DNA of 49,133 bases, taken from NCBI GenBank assembly GCA_028869135.1, contig JAGWTC010000019.1, positions 1 through 49,133 of the forward strand. The letters run 5' to 3'. A program made the translations under genes and the position numbers. The stretch comes from Rhodocyclaceae bacterium. GTDB lineage: Bacteria > Pseudomonadota > Gammaproteobacteria > Burkholderiales > Rhodocyclaceae. Under the pieces are notes generated by a model. It was not told the DNA's origin. It did not search any database and was given only the letters and a program-made list of their open reading frames with translations. Of this stretch, positions 8,731 through 17,438 are shown piece after piece. The first letter of the stretch is position 1, and every line of letters starts with the position of its first letter.

Positions 8731-8804
8731 GCGGGCGTCGTATAATGGTAATACCCTTGCTTCCCAAGCAAGAGCCGTGGGTTCGATTCCCATCGCCCGC
8801 TCCA
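8731..8804 (+). tRNA. tRNA-Gly (anticodon CCC)
   Basis: A 74-base gene with all four arms visible. The acceptor GCGGGCG pairs with CGCCCGC, with discriminator T and an encoded CCA at 8802-8804. The anticodon stem CTTGC/GCAAG encloses the loop TTCCCAA, giving anticodon CCC at 8763-8765, which reads GGG codons. The T-loop region contains GTTCGATTC. The first bases of the next protein gene follow within 22 bases, so processing of a shared transcript is possible. Confidence 0.96.
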
Positions 8805-8825
8805 CTTTCCCTTGCGAATCAGACC

Positions 8826-9209
8826 ATGGACGAAACTTCGCCCACGAACGAGGCGGGCGCTGCCGAGCCCGAAAATCTCGCCGTTGCCGTTCCCTTCGAT
8901 GAGTTCAGGACCGGCTTGCCGATCGGGCGTTTCCGCCTCATCGTCAATCCGCACAAGGCCTATCGCTATGTGCGCCATCGCCTCTATCTGAACGGTGTGT
9001 CCATCCCGCTGCTGGGCACCGGCGTGGCGCTGGGGCTGACGGGCCATCTGATTCCGGGCACGATTTTCTGCGTGATCGGTTTCGGCCTGCGCTGGTTCGT
9101 CAAGAAGGAAGCCCCCAGGATTCTCCTGCATCTGGTTCAGAGGGACGCCAAGATCTACTACGAGTCCGTCGAGTACGAGATCATGGAAGTCCGCATGGCG
9201 CGCGACTGA
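8826..9209 (+). CDS. Small conserved membrane protein of unknown function
   Basis: A 127-residue protein I do not recognise by name. The first 25 residues are acidic and probably disordered. It then has [24 protein letters not shown], a hydrophobic stretch at about 58-90 long enough for one or two membrane passes ([20 protein letters not shown] and [12 protein letters not shown]), and a soluble C-terminus ending [16 protein letters not shown] chose the ATG at 8826 because earlier in-frame starts lie inside the tRNA gene. It may share the tRNA promoter. No function is inferred. Confidence 0.65.
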   Translation: MDETSPTNEAGAAEPENLAVAVPFDEFRTGLPIGRFRLIVNPHKAYRYVRHRLYLNGVSIPLLGTGVALGLTGHLIPGTIFCVIGFGLRWFVKKEAPRILLHLVQRDAKIYYESVEYEIMEVRMARD

Positions 9210-9347
9210 GGCCTTCCCCCGCTCCTGTCCCAGTGAAAGGGGTGACTGCGGTTCTCGATGCCATTGGCATGGATTCACGTTTCTGATGGCTTTTGCCTGG
9301 GGCGGCCCGGCGCAAAAGCTCCTTTCTTCGTAGCGTTTTTGGCTCAG

Positions 9348-9695
9348 ATGCAAGTAACGATCTATCACAACCCGCGCTGCAGCAACTCGCGCGGGGCGCT
9401 CGAAATTCTGCATGCGCAGGGTATTGCGCCGCAGGTCGTCGAATATCTCGATGTGCCGCCGGACGCGGCCACCTTGCAATGCCTGCTGCGGGACATGGGC
9501 ATGGCGGCGCGCGAGCTGATGCGCGAGAAGGAGGCGATCTACGCCGAGCTCGATCTCGCCAACCCCAATTGGAGCGAGGATGAGCTGATTGCCTTCATGA
9601 TCGCCCATCCCGTCCTGATCAATCGCCCCATTGTCGTGACGCCCAAGGGCGTGCGCCTGTGTCGCCCGCCCGAGGTGGTGCACGAGATTCTCTGA
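9348..9695 (+). CDS. arsC: ArsC-fold arsenate reductase family protein
   Basis: A 115-residue thioredoxin-fold protein of the glutaredoxin-coupled ArsC family. The N-terminus VTIYHNPRCSNSRGALEIL carries the catalytic cysteine (C11) in the HNPxCSxSR motif, and the C-terminus has the family signature LINRPIVVTPKGVRLCRPPEVVHEIL. In true ArsC the enzyme reduces arsenate to arsenite with glutathione and glutaredoxin. No arsR, arsB or acr3 is nearby, so it may be a housekeeping homologue such as YfgD. An in-frame ATG at 9258 would add 30 non-conserved residues and I reject it. No strong ribosome binding site is seen before 9348. Confidence 0.8.
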   Translation: MQVTIYHNPRCSNSRGALEILHAQGIAPQVVEYLDVPPDAATLQCLLRDMGMAARELMREKEAIYAELDLANPNWSEDELIAFMIAHPVLINRPIVVTPKGVRLCRPPEVVHEIL

Positions 9696-9739
9696 GCCAC
9701 GCCGCAACGCGCTTGGCCGTCGCTCACCCCTTTCTCCGC

Positions 9740-9759
9740 TTCTTGAGAAAACTCAAGAA
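9740..9759. repeat. Perfect 8-4-8 inverted repeat upstream of the iron-uptake promoter
   Basis: TTCTTGAG and CTCAAGAA flank an AAAA loop. It lies 22 bases before the -35 element of the TonB-receptor promoter and 44 bases after the arsC-like stop. No T-run follows on the plus strand, so it is a poor terminator. It could be a protein-binding operator. Confidence 0.45.
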
Positions 9760-9781
9760 AAGCCAGGTGCGCCAAAATTAT

Positions 9782-9811
9782 TTGTAAATAAGAATAATTC
9801 TTAGATACAAT
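9782..9811 (+). promoter_or_regulatory. Fur-box-overlapped promoter of the iron uptake cassette
   Basis: A promoter TTGTAA (9782-9787), 18-base spacer, TACAAT (9806-9811). Its spacer contains the perfect 7-1-7 inverted repeat TAAGAAT-A-ATTCTTA (9789-9803), which has the form of a Fur binding site. Fur-Fe(II) bound there would block RNA polymerase, as expected for a TonB-dependent siderophore receptor gene. Confidence 0.7.
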
Positions 9812-9944
9812 CTCGTTCCATGTGCGTGGCGCGGGGCAAGTTCCGCTGGTCATGCATGACAAACCACAAGCCAGCCAGTCCCTCGGGAAGCAGCCAGCCA
9901 GTGCAGATCCAGCCGCATTGCGGTCAAAAATTTCGAGGATTTTC

Positions 9945-12092
9945 ATGTTTACACGCAAACCCGTCGCGGCCTGCGTTGCCCTGGCCTGCATCGGCATGGG
10001 CAGCCTTGCTGCCCATGCCCAAACCAGCGTCGTCTTGCCGGAGGTCCGCGTGCAGAGTGACGCCGTACGCGCCGGCACGCCGCGCGACACTGTTTTCACC
10101 GGCAGCAAGACCGACACCGCCCTGCGCGATCTGCCGGCCAGCGTTGTTGTCGTGACCGGCGAAAATCTTGCCGAGCAGGGCACGATCAACATGAACCAGG
10201 CGCTGGAAAACGTCAGCGGCGTGCAGCCACAGATGGCCGGCGGTTACGGTTTTGCCGACAACTACTTTGTGCGCGGGCAGTCCATGCGCTTCATGCGCGA
10301 TGGACTGCCCGACGGCACTTCGCAGAACGGCTACGCGCGCAGCATGTTCGACGTCGATCGTATCGAGGTCCTCAAGGGTCCGGGTTCGGCGCTCTACGGC
10401 AGCGGCCAGCCGGGCGGCACCGTCAATGTCGTCAGCAAGGCGCCGCAGTACAAGCCTTCGGTCGAGGTCTTCGGCGGCGCCGGCAGCTTCGGCACTTACA
10501 TCGGCGGCGTCGATATCACCGGCGCCATTGGCAAGAATGCGGCGGCACGCGTTATCGTCGGCCATGAGGAAAGCGACGGCTGGCGCGACCTGTCGCGCAA
10601 GATCGATCAGGTCAAGGGCACGCTGCAGTGGAAGGTGACCGACGACAAGACGCTGACCATCGACTACGATCACCGCGACATCAAGGTCAGGCCGGACAAC
10701 TACGGCATCCTGTTCAACCGCCAGGGTACGATCGCGCCGGTCTCGCGCGAAACGCATTACGACAGCCCGTTCAACTACGCCACGCAGCGCATGGACAGGC
10801 TGAGTCTGACCCACGACTGGTTCTTCAATGCTGACCTGTCGATGAAGACGGCCTTCGTCTACGATTATCGCGTTCTCGGTTTTCTGCGCAACGGCGGCGG
10901 CAACGGCGGTGATGCGGCCGGGGTCATGAGCGGTCGCGAAGCGCGCCTGCAGGACGATCAGATGCGTTTCACCACCGTGCAGAACGAGGTGACTTACAAG
11001 GTCGGCGAAGGCCCGGTCAAGCACACGCTGCTCGGCGGCATCGAGTTCAGCAGCGGTCGCCTGGACACGCGCCGCACCAGCTACAGCCTGCCCAACATCA
11101 CCAACATCAACAATCCGGTGATTCCGGAAAGCTCGCTCGCCGATGCCACGGCCAGCGCATTGGCCTACGATCGCGCGCTGAAGTCCGACACGGTGTCCGT
11201 CTACGCCCAGGACCAGATCGCCTTCGGCGAGCAGTTCAAGCTGCGCGGCGGTGTGCGCCAGGATCGCGTCGACTTCAGCGACAAGGGTCTGCAGAACATG
11301 GGTTCGAATAGCGTGCCGAATATTCTCTACCGCGAGGTGGAAGGCACCCGGAATCTGACCAGCTCATCGCTTGGCGGCGTCTGGCAGCCGACGCGCGACT
11401 GGTCGTTCTACACCGGCGTGAGCACCGGCAAGTTCATCAACATCGCCACCGAAGCGGCGCGCCTGACGCTGGAGCCGGAAAAGTCGTCGCAAGTCGAACT
11501 GGGCACCAAGGCCACGTTGCTGGATGGCCGCCTTGGCCTGAACCTGGCCTACTTCGAGGCCAAGCGCGACAACTACTATGTGACGCTGACTCCGGGCGTG
11601 AGTACTGCCGACGGCCACGACAAGAGCAAGGGCGTTGACTTCGACCTCACCAGCGAGCCGATCAAGGGCCTGAATCTTTTGGCCAACATGGTCGTGCAGG
11701 AGGTCGAAGTGACCTCGCCGACGCTCGCCAGCAACACCACCATGGGCGTTACCAATCGCAGCATTGCCGGCAACCGTCCGGCCGGTGTGGCCGAAAAGTC
11801 GGGCCGTGTGTGGGCCTCCTACACCCTGCAGAGCGGCGACCTGCGCGGCCTCGGCTTCGGCCTTGGCGCTACGGCCAAGAGCGACAGCTATGCCGACGCG
11901 CTGAATCTCTACAAGGTGCCGGGTTATACGGTGTTCGATGCCGCCATTTTCTACAAGCAGCCGAAGTGGGAAGTGGCGCTCAATATCCGCAATCTGGCCG
12001 ACAAGGTCTACTACTCGCAGAGCACCTTCTCTGGCGCGCTGCCGGGCGCGGAGCGCAGCGCCCTGCTGAGTTTCCGCTTCAAGATCAAATGA
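9945..12092 (+). CDS. TonB-dependent siderophore receptor
   Basis: A 715-residue outer-membrane receptor of the FhuE/FhuA type, importing a ferric siderophore with TonB-ExbBD energy. Seen: signal peptide (MFTRKPVAACVALACIGMGSLAAHAQ), a TonB-box-like LPEVRV just after it, and a plug domain with DLPASVVVVTGENLAEQGTINMNQALENVSGV and IEVLKGPGSALYGSGQPGGTVNVVSK. A 22-strand-type barrel follows, ending ALLSFRFKIK; the usual terminal aromatic is three residues from the end. There is no N-terminal signalling (STN) domain, so no sigma/anti-sigma control is expected. AGGA five bases before the ATG supports this start. First gene of the Fur-box cassette with the next two genes. The ligand is unknown. 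Confidence 0.92.
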   Translation: MFTRKPVAACVALACIGMGSLAAHAQTSVVLPEVRVQSDAVRAGTPRDTVFTGSKTDTALRDLPASVVVVTGENLAEQGTINMNQALENVSGVQPQMAGGYGFADNYFVRGQSMRFMRDGLPDGTSQNGYARSMFDVDRIEVLKGPGSALYGSGQPGGTVNVVSKAPQYKPSVEVFGGAGSFGTYIGGVDITGAIGKNAAARVIVGHEESDGWRDLSRKIDQVKGTLQWKVTDDKTLTIDYDHRDIKVRPDNYGILFNRQGTIAPVSRETHYDSPFNYATQRMDRLSLTHDWFFNADLSMKTAFVYDYRVLGFLRNGGGNGGDAAGVMSGREARLQDDQMRFTTVQNEVTYKVGEGPVKHTLLGGIEFSSGRLDTRRTSYSLPNITNINNPVIPESSLADATASALAYDRALKSDTVSVYAQDQIAFGEQFKLRGGVRQDRVDFSDKGLQNMGSNSVPNILYREVEGTRNLTSSSLGGVWQPTRDWSFYTGVSTGKFINIATEAARLTLEPEKSSQVELGTKATLLDGRLGLNLAYFEAKRDNYYVTLTPGVSTADGHDKSKGVDFDLTSEPIKGLNLLANMVVQEVEVTSPTLASNTTMGVTNRSIAGNRPAGVAEKSGRVWASYTLQSGDLRGLGFGLGATAKSDSYADALNLYKVPGYTVFDAAIFYKQPKWEVALNIRNLADKVYYSQSTFSGALPGAERSALLSFRFKIK

Positions 12093-12108
12093 GCACAGGA
12101 GAAAGCAC

Positions 12109-12804
12109 ATGAACCTTTCCATGAAGACCTTTGCCGCCGGCATCCTGCTGGCGGCCAGCACCTCGGTGCTGGCGCATGCGGTGTGGCTGGAGCGCGACGC
12201 CAAGGGCGTTCAGCTTTACTATGGTGAATACGACGAGGCCAAGCGCGAAGCATCGCCGGGCCGCCTCGACGATATCGGCACGCCGGCTGCCTACGCCGGT
12301 GCCGACGCACTGGCCGGCAAGAAGGGCGACAATGGCTGGCGCTATGCTGCCGCCAAGGGAGCCGATGTTCGCGCCGAAGCGCCGGAAAGCCCGGTGCGCG
12401 ACTGGCGCAAGCAAGGCATCGGCATCGTCAAGCCGCTGTTCTTCGCCCGCCTGGCCGACGGCCCGGCTGCGCAGCAGCCGGTTGCGCTGCTCGATCTGGT
12501 GCCGACGGGCAAGTCCGGCGCGTTCCAGCTTTTCGTCAAGGGACAAGCGCTGGCTGGCGTCAAGGTCGTGGTCGTGGCGCCTAACGGCTGGACGCGCGAG
12601 GTCAAGACCGATGCCGATGGCCGTTTCACCGTAGGCATGCCGTGGCGCGGCATGTATGTGCTCGAAGCCACGCATCTGCTGCCGGAGCCGGGCGAGTACA
12701 AGGGCGTGACGTATGAAAGCCTGCGCTTGCGCGCCACCCTTTCCTATCGTCAAGCCAAGGGTTCCGCCACCTTCGCGCCGGCTCCTGCGGACAAGCTTTA
12801 CTGA
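12109..12804 (+). CDS. DUF4198-type periplasmic protein of the iron uptake cassette
   Basis: A 231-residue exported protein. The signal peptide is MNLSMKTFAAGILLAASTSVLAHA, and the mature protein begins with HAVWLERDAKGVQLYYGEYDE, typical of DUF4198 proteins that commonly accompany TonB receptors and metal transport genes. The C-terminal half has an Ig-like segment (GQALAGVKVVVVAPNGWTREVKTDADGRF) and ends with TYESLRLRATLSYRQ. Its role is probably periplasmic handling of metal or ligand, but this is not established. A ribosome binding site (AGGAGA) precedes the ATG. The stop overlaps the next start by one base (TGATG). Confidence 0.78.
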   Translation: MNLSMKTFAAGILLAASTSVLAHAVWLERDAKGVQLYYGEYDEAKREASPGRLDDIGTPAAYAGADALAGKKGDNGWRYAAAKGADVRAEAPESPVRDWRKQGIGIVKPLFFARLADGPAAQQPVALLDLVPTGKSGAFQLFVKGQALAGVKVVVVAPNGWTREVKTDADGRFTVGMPWRGMYVLEATHLLPEPGEYKGVTYESLRLRATLSYRQAKGSATFAPAPADKLY

Positions 12805-13466
12805 TGCAGGTGCAGCACCCGCCTGCTGGCGGTTCCCTGCTGTTCATGCCGCGCCGCTTCCAGCGCGGCAAATGGATACGCTGGCTCAAGCGCACGCATG
12901 CATGGATGGCCTTGTGGGGCGGAATCGCCGGCACCCTGTTCGGGCTGACCGGCATTCTGCTCAACCACCGCGAAGTCATGAAGATTCCGGCGGTTGAATC
13001 GCGGGTCGAGGCCGTCCAGTTGGCGCTGGCGGAACCGCCGGCATCGGTGGAGGACTTTGCCGATTATGTGCAGAAGACCTTGCAGCTCGGCGCGGCGACC
13101 AAGGTGAACAAGCAGGCTGCCAAGCCGGTGGCCTGGGGCGAAAAGGGTCTGGTCCAGCCGGAGCGCTGGGAGCTTGTCTTCGTTACGCCGCAACGCCAGA
13201 TCAACGTCGAATACTGGGTCGGCAACAGCAGCGCCTCGGTTCAGAACCGGACCGGCAACGGCTTCTTCTGGCTGACCCGTCTGCACAAGGCGACGGGCGT
13301 GCAGGCGGGCTGGATACTGGCCGCCGATGCGCTGGCCGGCACCTTGCTGTTCATGACGATCACCGGCATTCTGTTGTGGTCCAGGCTGCACGGCAGCCGT
13401 CTGCTGGCAGTGGGCATTCTCGGCGGCAGCCTCGGCGTGCTCGGCCTGTTTGCGCTGCTGTCCTGA
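12804..13466 (+). CDS. PepSY-associated membrane protein
   Basis: A 220-residue inner-membrane protein with three predicted membrane segments (about 34-54, 169-192, 199-219) and a periplasmic domain between the first two. Conserved-looking histidines sit at membrane edges: H32 in KRTHAW, H55 in LLNHR and H161 in LTRLHKATG. This layout is that of PepSY-TM proteins, some of which reduce ferric siderophores with electrons passed through membrane hemes. A ferric-siderophore reductase role is therefore plausible given the cassette, but is inference. Translationally coupled to the DUF4198 gene. Convergent with the flavin reductase gene 3 bases away. Confidence 0.78.
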   Translation: MQVQHPPAGGSLLFMPRRFQRGKWIRWLKRTHAWMALWGGIAGTLFGLTGILLNHREVMKIPAVESRVEAVQLALAEPPASVEDFADYVQKTLQLGAATKVNKQAAKPVAWGEKGLVQPERWELVFVTPQRQINVEYWVGNSSASVQNRTGNGFFWLTRLHKATGVQAGWILAADALAGTLLFMTITGILLWSRLHGSRLLAVGILGGSLGVLGLFALLS

Positions 13467-13469
13467 GCC

Positions 13470-13970
13470 TCAGGGCTGCAAGCCGGCGTAGCGGCTGCCG
13501 AAGAACAGCAGCGGCGCGTCCATCTCGACGCGATAGCTTTCCACCTGGCCGACCAGGATCAAATGGTCCCCACCCGGATACTGGTGGGCATTGCGGCATT
13601 CAAAGTTGGCAATGCAGCCGTCGAGCATGGGCACGCCGCTGGCGCCCGGCGTCCAGTCTATGCCGGCGAACTTGTCGGGGCTGGGATTGGCGAAGCGGTT
13701 GGAAATGTCTTCCTGATCGGCCGACAGCACGTTGATCGCATAGTGGCGGCAATCGCGGAAGACCGCGAACGAGGGCGTGGTCAGAGAGATGCACCAGAGC
13801 ACCAGCGCCGGGTTCAGTGACACGGCGGAAAAGGAGTTCGCCGTCAGGCCGACGAGTCGCCCGTCGGCATCGCATGCGGTGACGACGGTGACGCCGGTGG
13901 CAAAGCTGCCGAAAGCCTGGCGCAGCATGGCCGGGTTCAGATTGGGGTTGGAAAGTCGTTCTGTCGTCAT
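13470..13970 (-). CDS. Flavin reductase (FMN-binding split barrel)
   Basis: A 166-residue flavin reductase-like protein of the HpaC/DIM6 family, which passes NAD(P)H electrons to FMN or FAD for a partner monooxygenase or for ferric reduction. Landmarks are LRQAFGSFATGVTVVTACDADGRLVGLTANSFSAVSLNPALVLWCI, FAVNVLSADQ-like YAINVLSADQEDISNRFA, and GGDHLILVGQVESY. No monooxygenase is adjacent. Since its neighbour is an iron uptake cassette, a flavin-mediated ferric reduction role is possible, but the two units are convergent, so linkage is weak. Divergent from purT. Confidence 0.82.
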   Translation of the reverse strand: MTTERLSNPNLNPAMLRQAFGSFATGVTVVTACDADGRLVGLTANSFSAVSLNPALVLWCISLTTPSFAVFRDCRHYAINVLSADQEDISNRFANPSPDKFAGIDWTPGASGVPMLDGCIANFECRNAHQYPGGDHLILVGQVESYRVEMDAPLLFFGSRYAGLQP

Positions 13971-14001
13971 TGTTATGGTGCTGCACGTTGCCGGGCTAGT
14001 C

Positions 14002-14007
14002 TAGAAT
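14002..14007 (+). promoter_or_regulatory. Candidate -10 box of purT
   Basis: TAGAAT in the 70-base divergent gap between the flavin reductase gene and purT, 34 bases before the purT ATG. The matching -35 region is weak (TGCTGC at 13979-13984), so this is tentative. Confidence 0.3.
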
Positions 14008-14040
14008 TCAGGCTTTGCATCTGCCCCACCGGGAAACACC

Positions 14041-15246
14041 ATGAGCAGCTCCCGCATCGGAACCCCCCTGTCCCCGTCCGCCACCCGCGTCATGCTGCTG
14101 GGTTGCGGGGAGCTCGGCAAGGAGGTCATTATCGCATTGCAGCGCCTGGGTTGCGAAGTGGTCGGTGTCGACCGCTACGAGAATGCGCCGGGCATGCAGG
14201 TCGCGCACCGCAGTCATGTGATCGCCATGACCGACGGTGTCGCGTTGCGTGCGCTGGTGGAGAAGGAAAAGCCCCACTACATCGTGCCCGAGATCGAGGC
14301 GATCGCCACCGACATGCTGGCCGAGATCGAGACTGCCGGTCTGGCCACCGTTGTGCCAACCGCGCGCGCAACGCAACTGACCATGAACCGCGAGGGCATA
14401 CGCCGCCTCGCCGCCGAAACGCTGGGCCTGCCGACCTCGCCCTATCGTTTTGCCGACAGCCAGTCCGAGCTTGCGGCCGGCGCCGATGCCGTCGGCTATC
14501 CGTGCGTGGTCAAGCCGGTCATGTCCTCGTCGGGCAAGGGGCAGTCGGTGCTGCGTTCGGCCGCCGATGTCGCCAGGGCCTGGGAACACGCCATGGACGG
14601 CGGTCGCGTGAAAAGCGGGCGCGTCATCGTCGAGGGCTTCATCGACTTTGAATATGAGATCACGCTGCTGACCGTACGCGCGAAGAGCGCAAAGGGCGAT
14701 GTCGAGACGCACTTCTGCGAACCCATCGGCCATATCCAGAAGGACGGCGACTACATCGAGTCGTGGCAGCCGATGGCGATGTCGCCGCTGGCCTTGCAGC
14801 GTTCGCGCGAGGTTGCCGCGGCCGTCACCGGCAATCTCGGCGGTTTGGGGCTCTTCGGCGTCGAGCTCTTCGTCAAGGGCGACGAGGTCTGGTTTTCCGA
14901 AGTCAGCCCGCGCCCGCACGATACGGGTCTCGTCACGCTGGCCTCGCAGCGTTATTCCGAATTCGAACTGCATGCGCGCGCCATTCTCGGGCTGCCGGTG
15001 GACGCCAGCTTGCGCGCGCCCGGCGCTTCTGCCGTCATCTACGGCGGCGTGGACGCCAAGGGCATCGCTTTCGACGGCGTCGCCGCTGCGCTGGCGGTGC
15101 CTGAATCCGACCTGCGCCTGTTCGGCAAGCCCGAAAGCTTCGTCAAGCGCCGCATGGGCGTGGCCGTCGCCACCGGCAAGGACACCGACGAAGCGCGTGA
15201 CCGCGCCAAGCTCTCCGCGTCCAAGGTAAAGCCGCGCGTCGTCTGA
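14041..15246 (+). CDS. purT: Formate-dependent GAR transformylase PurT
   Basis: A 401-residue ATP-grasp enzyme that converts glycinamide ribonucleotide to its formyl form using formate and ATP in purine synthesis. Landmarks are the N-terminal [50 protein letters not shown], the ATP-binding [13 protein letters not shown], and the metal-site [16 protein letters not shown]. Full length. The stop overlaps the mutY start (TGATGG), so the two are probably cotranscribed. Confidence 0.96.
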   Translation: MSSSRIGTPLSPSATRVMLLGCGELGKEVIIALQRLGCEVVGVDRYENAPGMQVAHRSHVIAMTDGVALRALVEKEKPHYIVPEIEAIATDMLAEIETAGLATVVPTARATQLTMNREGIRRLAAETLGLPTSPYRFADSQSELAAGADAVGYPCVVKPVMSSSGKGQSVLRSAADVARAWEHAMDGGRVKSGRVIVEGFIDFEYEITLLTVRAKSAKGDVETHFCEPIGHIQKDGDYIESWQPMAMSPLALQRSREVAAAVTGNLGGLGLFGVELFVKGDEVWFSEVSPRPHDTGLVTLASQRYSEFELHARAILGLPVDASLRAPGASAVIYGGVDAKGIAFDGVAAALAVPESDLRLFGKPESFVKRRMGVAVATGKDTDEARDRAKLSASKVKPRVV

Positions 15247-16286
15247 TGGCGTCTGATTTTGCGGGTCGTCTGATTGCATGGCAGAAGACGGCGGGCCGCA
15301 AGGGCCTGCCCTGGCAGGACACGACCGATCCTTACCGCGTCTGGCTGTCGGAAATCATGCTGCAGCAGACGCAGGTCGCGACCGTCATTCCCTACTATCA
15401 GCGCTTCCTGGCGCGCTTTCCCACGCTCGCCGATCTCGCCGCAGCGCCGGTTGAAGAGGTCATGCCACTATGGAGCGGCCTCGGCTACTACGCGCGGGCG
15501 CGCAATCTGCACAAGTGCGCGCAAGCCGTGGCGGCCCGATACGGCGGCGAGTTTCCGCGCGACGCGAAGCTGATAGCGGAACTGCCCGGCATCGGCCGTT
15601 CGACGGCAAACGCGATTGCGAGCTTCTGTTTCGGCGCGCAGACGCCCATCCTCGACGGCAACGTGAAGCGCGTGTTTGCGCGCTGCTTCGGCATCGAGGG
15701 CTTTCCGGGCACGCTGAAAATCGAGCGCGAGATGTGGACGCTGGCCGAGCAGCTGATGCCGGCCGACGATACCGGCATCTACACGCAGGCGCAGATGGAT
15801 CTCGGCGCCACGATCTGTACGCGCGGCAAGCCCTTGTGCGCGCGCTGCCCGCTCAATGATGTCTGCATCGCCTATCGCGACGGCCGCGTCGGTGAGCTGC
15901 CGGCGCCGCGGCCGAAGAAGGCGATTCCCGAGCGCGAGAGCATCTTTCTCGTCATGCAAAGCGAGCAGGGCGTCCTGCTCGAACAGCGCCCGCCGAGCGG
16001 CATCTGGGGCGGGCTGCTGTGTCTGCCTGAACTGCCCGAAGGCGCGGACGCAGCACACTACGCCAAACAGCACTACGGCGTGCAGGCCGAACAATGGCGG
16101 GAGTTGCCGTCACTGCGCCATACCTTTACGCACTTTCGCCTGACCCTGCGGCCGTTGTATGCAAGCGTGAAGACGTTGCCGGTCGCAATGGAAGACAGGC
16201 GGCGCTGGCTGTCTGCGGAAGCCTATGCGGCCGCGGCGCTGCCGACCCCGATTCGCGCGCTACTGGAGCGGGCGCGTGGCGAATAG
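15246..16286 (+). CDS. mutY: A/G-specific adenine glycosylase MutY
   Basis: A 346-residue base-excision enzyme that removes adenine mispaired with 8-oxoG. The N-terminal domain has the catalytic-glutamate segment WLSEIMLQQTQVATVIPYY, the helix-hairpin-helix LPGIGRSTANAIASF, and the 4Fe-4S loop C-x6-C-x2-C-x5-C (CTRGKPLCARCPLNDVC). The C-terminal NUDIX-like 8-oxoG recognition domain includes EQRPPSGIWGGLLCLPE and LRHTFTHFRL. Length is typical. Overlaps purT upstream and the TfoX-like gene downstream. Confidence 0.96.
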   Translation: MASDFAGRLIAWQKTAGRKGLPWQDTTDPYRVWLSEIMLQQTQVATVIPYYQRFLARFPTLADLAAAPVEEVMPLWSGLGYYARARNLHKCAQAVAARYGGEFPRDAKLIAELPGIGRSTANAIASFCFGAQTPILDGNVKRVFARCFGIEGFPGTLKIEREMWTLAEQLMPADDTGIYTQAQMDLGATICTRGKPLCARCPLNDVCIAYRDGRVGELPAPRPKKAIPERESIFLVMQSEQGVLLEQRPPSGIWGGLLCLPELPEGADAAHYAKQHYGVQAEQWRELPSLRHTFTHFRLTLRPLYASVKTLPVAMEDRRRWLSAEAYAAAALPTPIRALLERARGE

Positions 16287-16638
16287 CCGGGATTTCGTCG
16301 ACTTCGTGCTTGAGCAGATGTCGCAGTTCGGGTCGATCAACGCCCGCCGCATGTTCGGCGGCCATGGCCTCTACATCGATGGGCTGATGTTCGCCATCGT
16401 CGTGGACGACCGCCTTTACCTCAAGGCGGATGCCGAAACCCAGCCGCGGTTCGCGGCAAAATCGCTGCCGCCGTTCACCTATCTGCGCGCCGGGAAGACG
16501 GCCGTCTCCGTCGGCTACTTTGAGGCGCCGCCCGAAGTCTTCGACGACAAGGCCGAGATGTTCAATTGGGCGCGTCTTGCGCATGTGGCGGCACTGCGCG
16601 CCAAGGCCAGGCCGGCGATGAAGAGGAAAACGCAATAG
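16276..16638 (+). CDS. TfoX/Sxy N-terminal domain protein
   Basis: A 120-residue protein containing only the TfoX N-terminal domain: FVDFVLEQMSQFGSINARRMFGGHGLYIDGLMFAIVVDDRLYLKAD, then FTYLRAGKTAVSVGYFEAPPEVFDD, ending in a basic tail (RAKARPAMKRKTQ). Full-length TfoX/Sxy regulates competence with CRP; single-domain versions are common and of unclear function. I chose the GTG at 16276, which overlaps mutY by 11 bases. An ATG at 16225 would give a longer overlap and non-conserved residues. Probably part of the purT-mutY transcript. Confidence 0.78.
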   Translation: MANSRDFVDFVLEQMSQFGSINARRMFGGHGLYIDGLMFAIVVDDRLYLKADAETQPRFAAKSLPPFTYLRAGKTAVSVGYFEAPPEVFDDKAEMFNWARLAHVAALRAKARPAMKRKTQ

Positions 16639-16865
16639 CCGCACAAGCCCCGACCCCCTTGGTCGATGCTTGCCGTTACCAAGGTGTCCATACTTCTTGC
16701 GCATGCCTGATCTCCGGAAGTTCTGGTCGAGTCCGGTGCCGCTGAGCGCGCGTGGGGCGGAAGGGCAGGCCCAAGCAGGCGTGGCCGAACACGGCTATAT
16801 TGCGCCTTTCCGCAATAGCGACGGTGGCGACGTGCCTGCACTCGCTGAAGCAATCAGGAGCAAGC
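16639..16865. other. Intergenic region before tag
   Basis: A 227-base gap with no supported gene; the longer upstream reading of the tag frame is not conserved. It holds one exact inverted repeat TATTGCG / CGCAATA with a 6-base loop (16798-16817) and the tag ribosome binding site CAGGAG just before 16866. No terminator with a T-run was found. Confidence 0.4.
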
Positions 16866-17414
16866 ATGAGCAAGCGCTGTGCGTGGTGCGGCGACGATCC
16901 GCTGTACGTCAAATACCATGACGAAGAATGGGGCAAGCCCTGTCACGACGAGCGCATGCTGTTCGAACTGCTGATTCTCGAAGGCGCGCAGGCGGGCTTG
17001 TCGTGGATTACGGTTTTGAGGAAGCGCGAGAGCTATCGCAAGGCCTTCCACAATTTCGACGTGAAGAAGATCGCTCGCTATACCGAGAAGGACGTCGAAC
17101 GCCTGATGAACGATCCTGGCATCGTACGCAATCGTCTCAAGATCAATGCGACCATTACCAATGCACGGGCGTATTTGAAACTGAAGAAAGAGTTCGGCGG
17201 GCTCGACGCCTATCTGTGGCGTTTCGTTGACGGCCGGCCTTTGCGGTCAATGTTGCGCAGCGGCGAGGTGCCGGCGAAGACCGCGATCTCCGATGCCCTG
17301 TCGATAGACCTGGCCCGGCGCGGTTTCAAGTTTGTCGGTTCGACGATCTGCTACGCCTACATGCAGGCGATCGGCATGGTCAACGATCACATCGGCGGCT
17401 GCCCCAGCCGCTGA
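16866..17414 (+). CDS. tag: DNA-3-methyladenine glycosylase I
   Basis: A 182-residue constitutive glycosylase that excises 3-methyladenine from alkylated DNA. Landmarks are the N-terminal RCAWCGDDPLYVKYHDEEWGKP, FELLILEGAQAGLSWITVLRKRESYRKAF, and the C-terminal SIDLARRGFKFVGSTICYAYMQAIGMVNDHIGGCPSR. The zinc-binding Cys/His pair at each end (C5 region with H18, and H..C in HIGGC) is present. The ATG at 16866 has CAGGAG upstream; a longer reading from 16752 is rejected. Convergent with nirN. Confidence 0.95.
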   Translation: MSKRCAWCGDDPLYVKYHDEEWGKPCHDERMLFELLILEGAQAGLSWITVLRKRESYRKAFHNFDVKKIARYTEKDVERLMNDPGIVRNRLKINATITNARAYLKLKKEFGGLDAYLWRFVDGRPLRSMLRSGEVPAKTAISDALSIDLARRGFKFVGSTICYAYMQAIGMVNDHIGGCPSR

Positions 17415-17438
17415 GTTTTTCGCCCGGCGGCCGGCGCT

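Noticed and set aside
8572-8805. An N-terminal extension of thiG running across the tRNA gene
   Set aside because: The extra residues ([21 protein letters not shown]-like) are the antisense translation of tRNA-Gly, a well-known artefact; the real ThiG start is the ATG at 8571.
9258-9347. A longer start for the ArsC-like protein
   Set aside because: The 30 extra residues match nothing in the family, and the ATG at 9348 begins exactly at the conserved VTIYHNP strand.
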